Made by a program: the position numbers and the translations under genes. Of a DNA stretch of 31,338 bases, positions 1-7,275 are shown piece by piece. Under the pieces are notes generated by a model. The model was not told the DNA's origin. It ran no database searches and saw only the letters and a list, made by a program, of their open reading frames with translations. Every line of letters begins with the position of its first letter. Within the stretch, counting starts at the first letter, position 1. Source of the stretch: a virus; the IMG/VR virus record IMGVR_UViG_3300009788_000237, positions 1-31,338 of that record. The stretch is one strand, 5' to 3'.

Positions 1-168
1 AGCGCATATCCATCCTCCTGAACGGCAGCTAAACAAATCGCCTCCGTTTGAGCCTGGACATATTGAAGCGCACATCCATTCTTCTGAACGGCAGCTAAAC
101 AAATCGCCTCCGTTTGAGCCTGGACATATTGAAGCATATATCCATCCTCCTGAACGGCCGCTAAACAT
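1..168. repeat. 66-bp direct repeats, 2.5 copies visible
   Basis: Units run 1-66, 67-132 and a partial third from 133 to about 168. The first two are almost identical in DNA, differing at only a few positions. Each encodes one 22-residue unit of the DUF4116-like protein. Such high DNA identity implies recent expansion or repeat homogenisation, and it would also collapse in a short-read assembly. Confidence 0.9.
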
Positions 169-233
169 TCTTCGGGATCTTCCGTCCACGCGTATCCATT
201 TAATATCTCTTCTATTTTACTTTTATCCACCAT
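1..233 (-). CDS. DUF4116-like tandem-repeat protein, 3' end outside window
   Basis: This reading frame starts at an ATG at 231-233 on the minus strand and stays open for 77 codons to the left edge, so the C-terminus is missing. An AGGAG sits about 7 nt before the ATG. After a short leader (MVDKSKIEEILNGYAW) the protein is built of 22-residue repeats with the pattern ECLAAVQEDGY-LQYV-QAQTEAI. This matches the DUF4116 repeat as I remember it, with its conserved AV..(N/D)GYALQYV core. I associate that family with giant viruses and with bacteria living in amoebae; its function is unknown. The gene is the last of a three-ORF minus-strand unit with its own promoter. I see no signal peptide or membrane segment. 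The number of repeats cannot be judged because the window ends inside the array. Confidence 0.75.
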   Translation of the reverse strand, partial: MVDKSKIEEILNGYAWTEDPEECLAAVQEDGYMLQYVQAQTEAICLAAVQKNGCALQYVQAQTEAICLAAVQEDGYA

Positions 234-243
234 TTTCTTTCTC

Positions 244-297
244 CTATTCATATAAAATGCCCATTTCGTATACAAAATTAGAAATTTTATCATTCAT
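244..297 (-). CDS. 17-codon micro-ORF before the DUF4116-like gene
   Basis: An ATG at 295-297 opens a 17-residue frame (MNDKISNFVYEMGILYE) ending in TAG at 244-246. A GGAGGG lies about 5 nt before the ATG, overlapping the end of the preceding micro-ORF, and the stop falls just before the ribosome binding site of the DUF4116-like gene. The close spacing suggests a translationally coupled series. The peptide is too short to assign and may be a leader peptide rather than a functional product. Confidence 0.45.
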   Translation of the reverse strand: MNDKISNFVYEMGILYE

Positions 298-299
298 GT

Positions 300-374
300 T
301 TACCCTCCATACCAATACATTTCGTTCAAATCTTGATCATTTATTAAATCTATTTTGTCTAACCAGTCTAACAT
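300..374 (-). CDS. 24-codon micro-ORF, first in the DUF4116 unit
   Basis: This frame starts at the ATG at 372-374 and ends with TAA at 300-302, giving 24 residues that begin MLDWLDKIDLINDQDLNEMY. The ribosome binding site GGAGGA with a 6-nt spacer is among the best in the window, and the promoter at 409-437 lies directly upstream, so this is the first ORF of the transcript. Its stop is followed immediately by the start of the next micro-ORF. It is rich in D, L, I and N. I recognise no family; an upstream leader peptide is as likely as a stable protein. Confidence 0.5.
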   Translation of the reverse strand: MLDWLDKIDLINDQDLNEMYWYGG

Positions 375-408
375 TTTTAAATCCTCCGTATCAGATTAAT
401 TTAAATTC

Positions 409-437
409 ACTATAGTTTATTTGTCTTTTCTTGTCAA
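409..437 (-). promoter_or_regulatory. Consensus sigma70-type promoter for the leftward DUF4116 unit
   Basis: On the minus strand TTGACA (432-437) is separated by exactly 17 bp from TATAGT (409-414). Transcription would start around 400 and run through both micro-ORFs into the DUF4116-like gene. A 13-bp perfect palindrome (428-440, arms TTCTTG and CAAGAA around one base) covers the -35 box and could be an operator. Confidence 0.75.
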
Positions 438-489
438 GAACTATTTTTAAATAATCTTTATTTTTATTGAAACATTTTTTTTTACCCTG

Positions 490-552
490 TTTTCTTCACT
501 AAAAATTATTTTTTCTTCACTAAAAATTATTTTTTCTTCACCTTTTTTTCAC
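490..552 (-). repeat. Left iteron array (TTTTCTTCAC, leftward)
   Basis: Three perfect copies of TTTTCTTCAC lie at 490-499, 511-520 and 532-541, spaced exactly 21 bp apart, or two helical turns. A degenerate fourth copy ends in TTCAC at 552, 11 bp further on. Read on the minus strand the unit is GTGAAGAAAA. The array sits in non-coding, very AT-rich DNA and faces a similar array in the opposite orientation at 749-840. One further left-facing copy lies at 698-707. The phasing suggests binding sites for one protein lined up on one face of the helix. Confidence 0.85.
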
Positions 553-634
553 CTTTAGTGAAACATATGTGTTTGTTTTTCTTATTTATTCGTTTATTTA
601 GTGAATAAAATATAGAGTATAAAAGCAAATTATA

Positions 635-655
635 TAATTATACAGTGTATAATTA
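635..655. repeat. Perfect 9-bp-arm dyad in the AT-rich core
   Basis: TAATTATAC, a 3-base centre (AGT) and GTATAATTA form a perfect inverted repeat centred on 645. It lies close to the midpoint between the outer ends of the two iteron arrays, in the stretch with the lowest G+C of the window. It could be an operator, a hairpin recognised by an initiator, or an easily melted element. It is not followed by a T-run on either strand, so it does not look like a terminator. Confidence 0.7.
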
Positions 656-748
656 AAAATAGTATATATAAAAATAAAAGTACTTTTCAAAACCCCATTT
701 TCTTCACCTAAAATAGGGTGTTTTTTATATTAATCATAGGTTTATCGG

Positions 749-840
749 GTGAAGAAAATTGCAAAATCAGTGAAGAAAAGGTGAAGAAAACCTTCACTGG
801 CGGTGAAAATAGTGAAGAAAAGGTGAAAAACAGTGAAAAA
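749..840 (+). repeat. Right iteron array (GTGAAGAAAA, rightward)
   Basis: Perfect GTGAAGAAAA copies lie at 749-758, 770-779, 781-790 and 812-821. Start-to-start distances of 21, 11 and 31 bp are close to whole multiples of the 10.5-bp helical turn. Shortened copies (GTGAAAA) start near 803, 823 and 833. The array ends just before the late promoter at 859-887, so a bound protein could also control that promoter. It mirrors the left array at 490-552. Confidence 0.85.
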
Positions 841-858
841 AAGGTTTCACTGGCCGAA

Positions 859-887
859 TTGACAACATAAATGGGAATTTCTATACT
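859..887 (+). promoter_or_regulatory. Consensus sigma70-type promoter of the structural operon
   Basis: TTGACA (859-864) and TATACT (882-887) are exactly 17 bp apart. Transcription would start at about 894, only some 15 nt before the ATG at 909. This argues that the ATG at 894 is not the start of the first gene. The promoter directly abuts the right iteron array. Confidence 0.8.
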
Positions 888-908
888 CACATTATGGAGG
901 ATAAAGAC

Positions 909-1388
909 ATGTCACGAAAATTATTTCCTGAGCTAGAAGAAGAAGTACAAAAACTAGCAGATGAATATTTAACTGATCAAACAGTGGACAATTATAATCG
1001 TTATAAAAAAGCTAAATCACTTCTTGCCGAGAAAGTATTAACAAGAAGAGCGAATGAGGGGGTTGTAATGGCCGCTATAGCTTTAAATGAAAAAAATCAT
1101 ACGAGACCGCCCGTTAATGATTTTGAAGAGTTAGCGAGTGTTTCAGGGATGTCTAAGGATGAATTGCAAGTTGCTGCCGCGCAGCTTAAAATGAAATTGC
1201 GGAATGTTAATGTAAAAGAGCTTACCATTCGAGGAATTCAAGAGAGTTATCAAACGGGAATGTTGACGCATGAAGAAACGAATGAGGCATTAGACCTGTT
1301 GAAGAAAATGAAAGAAGCCACTATTCCTAAACAAATTAGTGGAGAGATTAACGTGTTTTTAGATACTGAGACGGATAATGCCCTTTAG
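909..1388 (+). CDS. Probable terminase small subunit
   Basis: The product has 159 residues starting MSRKLFPELEEE. I chose the ATG at 909 because GGAGG at 896-900 gives an 8-nt spacer, whereas the ATG at 894 coincides with the predicted transcription start and has no binding site. The protein is largely helical and charged, with no recognised catalytic motif. Its place directly before the large terminase, which it overlaps by 11 nt, is the main reason for the call: small terminases recognise phage DNA and regulate the large subunit. A helical middle part (about 75-125) could hold the DNA-binding helices. The sequence itself does not match a small-terminase family that I can name. Confidence 0.55.
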   Translation: MSRKLFPELEEEVQKLADEYLTDQTVDNYNRYKKAKSLLAEKVLTRRANEGVVMAAIALNEKNHTRPPVNDFEELASVSGMSKDELQVAAAQLKMKLRNVNVKELTIRGIQESYQTGMLTHEETNEALDLLKKMKEATIPKQISGEINVFLDTETDNAL

Positions 1389-2640
1389 ACCTACTCTACG
1401 TCAACGAGAAGCCATTCAACTCTTAAAACGTCCTGCACGTTATATTTTATTGCAAGGAGGTTCACGGTCGGGTAAGACTACTCTCATTGTGTATTGGTGT
1501 TTGCATGTATGCTTAAAATATCCTGGCGCGCGCGTTTTGATTGCGCGCTTACATCTTTCGGATTTAAAAATATCTATCATTAACGATACGTTGCCTAAAG
1601 TGGCTTATCTGATGAGTGAGAATTTAGGAAAATATGTAGAGAGTAATTATAATAAAAATGAGAATGTTTTAAAATTTCCTAACGGTTCTCAATTATGGTT
1701 AGGAGGGTTATCGGATAAACACCGTACGGAAAAAATATTAGGAACGGAATTTTGTTTTATATATCTTGCAGAAATTACTCAAATAGGGTATGAAAGTTTT
1801 GAAATGTTGTGTACACGTTTGGCGCAAAAAGTAGGAATGCGTAATAGATTCGCTGTCGATTGTAATCCAGCAGCTAAATCTCATTGGGGGTATTGGCTTT
1901 TTATGAAACATCAAGATCCCGTGGATAAAACGGATAAAAACGCTGATCAATATGCGACATTGATTATGAACCCTTATGACAATCCTCATTTACCCGAAGA
2001 TTATGTAGAGAGTATGAGTAATTATTCTCTACGTAATCAACAACGTTTTTTGCGCGGGGAATGGTTAGATGACATTGAGGGAGCGTTGTGGAAGCAGGAA
2101 TTGATTGATCGTAATCGAGTAAATGTAAAAGATGTGATTAATTTTGAGCGAATCGTGTTAGGGATTGACCCCGCAGTCACGGCCGATAAAAGATCGAGTA
2201 ATGAGACCGGTTTAATCGTAGTAGGGTTGACAAATAAAAAAGGATATGTTATAGCCGATGCAAGTGGGGTTTATACGCCCGATGGGTGGGGGCAAAAAGC
2301 TGTATATTTGTATAATTATTATAATATTGATATGATAATTTGTGAAACGAATCAAGGAGGCGACTTGGTAGTGTCTAATATTACGCATATTGATAAACGA
2401 GTAAGAATTAAAAAAATTCATGCAAAACGTGGAAAAGTATTACGTGCTGACCCTATTGTAGGTTTATATGAACGTGACGAAGTGAAACATTTGGGTCATT
2501 TTAAACAGTTAGAAGAGCAAATGTGCACATGGGTGCCAGATCAAGGAAAAGATTCTCCTGACCGTATTGACGCATTGGTTTATGCGCTCCAAGAATTAAT
2601 GGCTCCTCCTCAAATTCCTTCTATTCATAGGGTACGTTAA
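1378..2640 (+). CDS. terL: Terminase large subunit (packaging ATPase and nuclease)
   Basis: This 420-residue protein is the motor that cuts concatemeric DNA and pumps it into the prohead. The N-terminal ATPase has a Walker A GGSRSGKTT (27-35), a Walker B ending in the catalytic Glu of FCFIYLAE (125-132) and a coupling motif VDCNP (160-164). The C-terminal RNase-H-like nuclease shows its acidic residues in GIDPA (D264), ICETNQGG (E323) and DRIDAL (D395, D398). The length is normal for the family. The start overlaps the end of the preceding gene by 11 nt, and the stop codon shares bases with the portal start (TAATG). It resembles the Terminase_6-type group, which would suit a pac or cos phage equally. 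Confidence 0.95.
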   Translation: MPFRPTLRQREAIQLLKRPARYILLQGGSRSGKTTLIVYWCLHVCLKYPGARVLIARLHLSDLKISIINDTLPKVAYLMSENLGKYVESNYNKNENVLKFPNGSQLWLGGLSDKHRTEKILGTEFCFIYLAEITQIGYESFEMLCTRLAQKVGMRNRFAVDCNPAAKSHWGYWLFMKHQDPVDKTDKNADQYATLIMNPYDNPHLPEDYVESMSNYSLRNQQRFLRGEWLDDIEGALWKQELIDRNRVNVKDVINFERIVLGIDPAVTADKRSSNETGLIVVGLTNKKGYVIADASGVYTPDGWGQKAVYLYNYYNIDMIICETNQGGDLVVSNITHIDKRVRIKKIHAKRGKVLRADPIVGLYERDEVKHLGHFKQLEEQMCTWVPDQGKDSPDRIDALVYALQELMAPPQIPSIHRVR

Positions 2641-4031
2641 TGTTTCGACTTTTTAAAAAACCTCCTTCACCTACTACAGTAACTACTTTTGAAGGAAAAG
2701 CGGCGACTCTTTCTATTCAAAATGTTGAAACGGTTAATTGGAGTCATAAACCAGCTGTTCAAAAATCTTTTGTTCCTCAACGCGGATGTGAACGTGTCGA
2801 AGCGATTGATTTTCAATTAAAATTTGGTTCTCGTAATTTTAGTATTGCTGATTATATTGCATATTATGAATCTATTTCACCCTTAGCGGACGCTATCGAT
2901 TTATTAGCTTCACAATTTGCTTCTATTCGACCTAAAGTATGGGATAAAAAAAATAAAGAATTCATAGAAGATCACCCTATTTTGAACTTGTTTCAAAATC
3001 CTAATACGACAGTGGATTATTTAGAATTTGCTGAACAAGAAATGTCTTTTTTTGAATTGACTGGCAATTGTTTTTGGATTGTCACGTCTTCTCGATTGGA
3101 TGGAGAACCGATTTCTTTAGAATGTGTACCTCCCCAATGGATTAGTCCTACTATTGGCGCTGATGGGTATGTGGATAATTTTAATTATACACCGATCAAT
3201 TCAGGATTTTCTACACAATTTAAACGTGTAATAAAGCCTGGTGAAAAGATATTCCGTTATTTATCGTCCGATGGGAATCAAGAAATGTTTCAATTAAAAC
3301 GTTTCAACCCTAATAGTGGAGGTTTCCGTATTTTTGGCATTTCTAAATTACGATCTATGGCGTATCAATTGGAGCATTTTAGAAACGCATGTTTACATAA
3401 TATTGCATTACTTGAAAATAGCGCGATGCCTTCAGGAATGCTTACAGCTAGCGGGGATTTTCAATTAATGCCGGATCAATTAAACGATTTACGAGCAGAG
3501 ATGGATAATTTATTTTCTGGGGCTGCAAATGCTGGTCGGATTATGGTCACCGATCATTTGGAATGGAAACCGTTTGGTTTAACTAATAAAGATATGGATT
3601 ATATTGAGGCGCGAAGTCAATTAAAAGAGGAAATTTATAACCGTCTTAAAATTCCTCTCGCATTGATTAATTCGAACGCTTTGAGTTTAGCCAACATGAG
3701 TGTGGCAGAGCGTCAATTATATAATTTATCTATTTTACCCGCAGCGGATAAGATTTTTTCAGCTCTTACGATGCATTTGATGTTTCGGTACCCTGATGGA
3801 GAGAATTTATGTTTAACATATGATCCGTGCACTATTCCAGCATTGAAAGAGCAAGCCATTGATGAATTGACTAAAATGGCTAAATTAAATGTGATGAGTG
3901 ATGCGGAAATACGTTTACGTTTAGACTTACCAGAAGCTAATAATGCAGCTGCGGATGAAATATACAAACCGAGCAATAGTATACCGGCCTATGGGGTGGT
4001 AGATGAACAATCAGCAAGCCCAGCAGGATAA
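2640..4031 (+). CDS. Portal protein, HK97 type
   Basis: The 463-residue product matches the HK97/lambdoid portal pattern: a segment with YYESISPLADAIDLLASQ near residues 76-93 and HPILNLFQNPN around 117-127, followed by the long central clip and stem region and the LKEEIYNRLKIPLALIN segment near residues 328-344. Twelve copies form the ring at one capsid vertex, through which DNA enters and to which the connector binds. The ATG shares a base with the terL stop. The C-terminus (SIPAYGVVDE) overlaps the next gene by 29 nt, which suggests translational coupling. Confidence 0.92.
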   Translation: MFRLFKKPPSPTTVTTFEGKAATLSIQNVETVNWSHKPAVQKSFVPQRGCERVEAIDFQLKFGSRNFSIADYIAYYESISPLADAIDLLASQFASIRPKVWDKKNKEFIEDHPILNLFQNPNTTVDYLEFAEQEMSFFELTGNCFWIVTSSRLDGEPISLECVPPQWISPTIGADGYVDNFNYTPINSGFSTQFKRVIKPGEKIFRYLSSDGNQEMFQLKRFNPNSGGFRIFGISKLRSMAYQLEHFRNACLHNIALLENSAMPSGMLTASGDFQLMPDQLNDLRAEMDNLFSGAANAGRIMVTDHLEWKPFGLTNKDMDYIEARSQLKEEIYNRLKIPLALINSNALSLANMSVAERQLYNLSILPAADKIFSALTMHLMFRYPDGENLCLTYDPCTIPALKEQAIDELTKMAKLNVMSDAEIRLRLDLPEANNAAADEIYKPSNSIPAYGVVDEQSASPAG

Positions 4032-4710
4032 AAAACAAAAAATTAAATGGGAAAGCGCCTTATTAGGCACTCTTTTTTCTTTTTTAAATAAAACACTTCG
4101 TCGTATTAGATTGTATTATGGAGAGGTTCAACAACTTTATCATATACAAAATGACCGACAAGTGCTTCAAGATATTCTCACTAAACACTATATGAATGTC
4201 CAAGAAACGTTTATAAAAAGCGAATTAAATCGATTAAATATTACTTTAGAGAGAAGTGAATTAAATAATTTAAGACATATTTTAGATAATAAAGCATCTT
4301 TGAGAGCAACTGTCCAGTCAGGTTACATTATTCAAACTATGCAAAAAAAGTTAAATCAACAAGGGGTTGACAATTTAAAAATATGGCAACAAGAAATGAA
4401 GCGTCATTTTAAAGGAATAGTAGTTAATACAGAGACGCAAGGAGTAGCAGAAGACACAAAAAATGTTACTATAGGATTTGTTCAAAATATAGGAAAATTA
4501 AACGATGTGAAAAGGATAGAGAGAATTTGGCATGATGTAGGAGATAATAGAGTGAGATTAGCGCATATGGAGGCTCACGGTCAGATTCAACCTTTTGGTT
4601 CAAAATTTTTAGTAGGAGGGGAATTGTTGCGTTATCCTGGAGATCCTGTAGGGCGTCCTGATAATATCATTAATTGCCGTTGCACTTTATTGACCAGAGT
4701 GATAAAATAA
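4003..4710 (+). CDS. MuF/SPP1 gp7-like minor head protein
   Basis: The 235-residue protein ends in the hallmark of the Mu gpF/SPP1 gp7 family: W-D.GD.RVR.AH at about 178-190, then HGQIQPFGSKFLVGGELLRY and YPGDPVGRPDNIINCRCTL. Members bind the portal and travel inside the capsid. The N-terminal 150 residues are helical and poorly conserved, as is usual. The frame starts inside the end of the portal gene. No fused toxin or effector domain follows the MuF core here; it ends shortly after the INCRC motif. Confidence 0.88.
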   Translation: MNNQQAQQDKKQKIKWESALLGTLFSFLNKTLRRIRLYYGEVQQLYHIQNDRQVLQDILTKHYMNVQETFIKSELNRLNITLERSELNNLRHILDNKASLRATVQSGYIIQTMQKKLNQQGVDNLKIWQQEMKRHFKGIVVNTETQGVAEDTKNVTIGFVQNIGKLNDVKRIERIWHDVGDNRVRLAHMEAHGQIQPFGSKFLVGGELLRYPGDPVGRPDNIINCRCTLLTRVIK

Positions 4711-4776
4711 TCTTTGCTTATAATTAAGTCGTTCTTTCCAAACATTCTCAAGGATGAGATTATTTTAAATAAAATC

Positions 4777-4805
4777 TTGACATTTAGATAAAATGGCTTT
4801 TTAAT
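4777..4805 (+). promoter_or_regulatory. Possible internal promoter before the capsid genes
   Basis: A perfect TTGACA (4777-4782) lies 17 bp before TTTAAT (4800-4805) in the 101-bp gap between the MuF gene and the protease. This is one of the few non-coding gaps in the late operon. The -10 box lacks the important second-position A, so the call is weak. A short inverted repeat (TCTCA-AGGA-TGAGA, near 4745-4758) followed by T-rich DNA lies just upstream and may be a weak terminator. Confidence 0.35.
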
Positions 4806-4811
4806 AATAAA

Positions 4812-5774
4812 ATGAACAGAAAAAGTATTAAATTTCAAATAGAGAAAGCCGTCGAATCGGAAGATAGAAGTATCGGAACTATTCGGGGGCTTGCTTCTAC
4901 TTATTCAACCATTGATTTTAATGGGGATCAAGTTCTCCCTGGAGCTTTTAAAAAATCTATTCAAGCATTTAGAAAAAATAATCGAATGGTGCCGATGCTT
5001 TCCGGTCATTCAATGGATAAAGTTATTGGAGGGTTTGATCCTTCTCAAATGAAAGAAACGGAAGATGGATTGATAGTGGAAGGAAAAATAGATTTAGATA
5101 CACAACGAGGTCGTGAAGACTTTTCTTTAATGAAAAAAGGCTTTATGACCGGAATGTCTATTGGCGGAATGGTTTCTCCAGAAGATGTTGAGCTGACGTC
5201 GAAAGGGGTAAGACAGATTAAGAATTTTGAATTAATGGAAATATCGGTGACACCTATGCCAGCTAATCAAGATGCTCAAGTAACGGAAGTGAAAGGGGCT
5301 ACAAGTTTTAAAGATTACCCTTTAATGGATGAAGGAACAGAATGGGATAAATCTAAAGCTATTAGCGATATCCGAGCAAAAACTAAATCAGAAGATGGAC
5401 CGAGTGGGACTTATCGTAATGGTTTTATGTGGTTTGATAGTGATGATTCGGAAAGTTTTGGAGCTTATAAACTTCCTTTTACTTATGTAGTAGATGGAGA
5501 GTTTAAAGCCGTTCCACGGGCTATTTTTGCAATTGCGGCCGTTTTAAATGGTGCTAGAGGAGGGGTGGATATTCCCGCTTCGGACATCGCAAAAATTAAG
5601 TCAAATGTGGAAAAATATTATAAAAAAATGAGTCGTGATAGCCCTTTTACTACTTCAAATGATAAAAGTTTGAAGAAAGATAAAGAATGTGATACGGTTG
5701 TAAAAGCTACTGAGTTAGATGTTAAAATGACAATGATGAAATTAAACAATTTGATACGGAGGATTAAAAATTGA
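4812..5774 (+). CDS. Prohead protease (S78/HK97 gp4-like) with C-terminal extra domain
   Basis: This 320-residue protein matures the capsid by cutting scaffold segments from the major capsid protein. The protease domain covers about 1-155. His66 (SGHSMDKVIGG), Ser116 (GMSIGG) and Glu143 (LMEISVTPMPAN) fit the catalytic residues of the family. From about 160 to 275 follows a second domain with ISDIR, SGTYRNGFMWFD, AYKLPFTYVVDG, VPRAIFAIAAVLNGARGG and IKSNVEKYY, which I know as a separate module attached to some phage proteases and head proteins. The start is set by homology (KFQIEKAVESEDR); there is no strong ribosome binding site. The capsid gene follows after 25 bp. Confidence 0.9.
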   Translation: MNRKSIKFQIEKAVESEDRSIGTIRGLASTYSTIDFNGDQVLPGAFKKSIQAFRKNNRMVPMLSGHSMDKVIGGFDPSQMKETEDGLIVEGKIDLDTQRGREDFSLMKKGFMTGMSIGGMVSPEDVELTSKGVRQIKNFELMEISVTPMPANQDAQVTEVKGATSFKDYPLMDEGTEWDKSKAISDIRAKTKSEDGPSGTYRNGFMWFDSDDSESFGAYKLPFTYVVDGEFKAVPRAIFAIAAVLNGARGGVDIPASDIAKIKSNVEKYYKKMSRDSPFTTSNDKSLKKDKECDTVVKATELDVKMTMMKLNNLIRRIKN

Positions 5775-5799
5775 TTGTACAATTAAGGAGATAGAAATA

Positions 5800-7275
5800 A
5801 TGAGCGCATCGACTGACATGTCAACAGATGTTTTGAATAAAGTTAATGAATTGGCAACTATTATTCATGAGCATCAGAACACTTCTGAAAATTATCATGA
5901 AAAACTAGATCGTTTGTCTACTAAAAGTGCAGATTTGCTAGAAGAAATAGGATCTATAAAATCTCAAAACGATAAACAAAATGAAGTAATTAAATCGTTA
6001 GAGCTTCAACTTTCGCGCACTCCTAATGGTTCAATTAATAAATCTAATAAAGGATGTCCTCAAGATTATTATATCGCGATGGATAAAGCATTACGTCCTG
6101 CATTAGGCGCTTATCGAACTTCGCTAGATAGCAATATTCTTAAAGAAGTTCAAGAATGGGCTCTGAATGATGCTAAAATAACTCCTTATTTTGCCGATTC
6201 TTCGTTAAAAAAGAAGATAACCAAAGACGTTATTGAAGGAGTCAACCCTCAAGGCGGTTACTGGATTATACCCGAATATTCTGCTGAAGATGTTACACGG
6301 GAATTTGAAACTTCTCCTATGAGAGAAATTTGTAATGTTGCAACTACAGATTCTAACATTCTACGTTGGATCATTGATGATAATTTGAGTGAATCTGGTG
6401 GATGGGTTGGTGAAGTAGAAAGCCGTTCGGAAACCGAAACTGCTCGGATTGGACAATTAGATATTCCAATTCATGAACAATATGCACAACCGCGCGTTTC
6501 TCATTGGATGCTGGATGATACTATGTTTGATGTAGTAGGGTGGGTTTCTAATAAATCTGGTCAAACTATAACTTTGCAAGAAAATGCAGCTTTTCTAACG
6601 GGTAATGGTTCTAAAAAGCCTCGTGGCATTTTAGATTATCCTTCTTGGGGTGGGACACCTGTCGTATTCGGTAATGATAGCAATTATGAGATGGGAGCTC
6701 TTGAAACTATTTATTCTGGAGCTTCGGGCAATTTCACTTATGAGGGTTTAGTTAATACTCAATTAAGCTTGCTAGAAGCTTACCAGCCTCGGGCTATTTG
6801 GTTGACTACTCGTCAAGGTTGGGCGCAAATACTTCAATTGAAAGATAATCAAGGTAGACCTTTATTTCAGTTGCAAGATCTTTTAAAAACTGGGGCACAA
6901 GCTGTTTTGTTGGGTAAACCTGTAAGAATAGCGGCGCCTTCTACTGCTCCAACTGATCCTACTATTCCCGTTACTGGGGGGGGCATGCCTGTTCCTGGTG
7001 CGGATGCTAAAGCTATGATTTATGGCGATTTTAACAAAGGTTATACTATTGTGGACAGGGTTGGATTTTTCACTATTGTTGATATGGTTACTGACAAACA
7101 ATGGGTTAAATATTATGTTCGTAAGAGAGTTGGTGGAGCATTAACTAGTTATCAATCTTTAAAAGTTGTACAACAAACAGCCGTTCCTGGCCCTTTAGTA
7201 AACATTGACGTTGCTCCTACTAAAGAAGTAGTTAAAAAAGAAGTTAAATCTTCTGTTAAAAAAGGAGATAAATAA
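5800..7275 (+). CDS. Major capsid protein, HK97 fold
   Basis: The 491-residue protein has the two-part build of an HK97-type capsid precursor. Residues 5-75 form a heptad-rich coiled coil (VNELATIIHEHQN to SLELQLSR) that fits the delta scaffold removed by the neighbouring protease. The shell domain begins near residue 145 with GVNPQGGYWIIPEYS and continues with N-arm and spine-helix segments such as LTGNGSKKPRGILDYP. The tail is unusually basic (KEVVKKEVKSSVKKGDK). An AAGGAG lies 9 nt upstream of the ATG. The TAA overlaps the start of the next gene. Confidence 0.93.
   Translation: MSASTDMSTDVLNKVNELATIIHEHQNTSENYHEKLDRLSTKSADLLEEIGSIKSQNDKQNEVIKSLELQLSRTPNGSINKSNKGCPQDYYIAMDKALRPALGAYRTSLDSNILKEVQEWALNDAKITPYFADSSLKKKITKDVIEGVNPQGGYWIIPEYSAEDVTREFETSPMREICNVATTDSNILRWIIDDNLSESGGWVGEVESRSETETARIGQLDIPIHEQYAQPRVSHWMLDDTMFDVVGWVSNKSGQTITLQENAAFLTGNGSKKPRGILDYPSWGGTPVVFGNDSNYEMGALETIYSGASGNFTYEGLVNTQLSLLEAYQPRAIWLTTRQGWAQILQLKDNQGRPLFQLQDLLKTGAQAVLLGKPVRIAAPSTAPTDPTIPVTGGGMPVPGADAKAMIYGDFNKGYTIVDRVGFFTIVDMVTDKQWVKYYVRKRVGGALTSYQSLKVVQQTAVPGPLVNIDVAPTKEVVKKEVKSSVKKGDK

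Noticed and set aside
1-168. CRISPR array
   Set aside because: The 66-bp units are contiguous, have no spacers and are coding (22-residue repeats).
708-890. 60-codon minus-strand frame over the right iteron array
   Set aside because: Its sequence (repeated FFTFSSL) is simply the translation of the GTGAAGAAAA repeats, and it has no ribosome binding site.
894-908. Earlier ATG for the small terminase gene
   Set aside because: It lies at the predicted transcription start and overlaps the GGAGG that serves the ATG at 909.
2226-2254. TTGACA-17-TATAGC promoter-like sequence on the plus strand
   Set aside because: It lies deep inside the terminase nuclease domain with no gene start downstream for nearly 400 bp; probably chance in AT-rich DNA.
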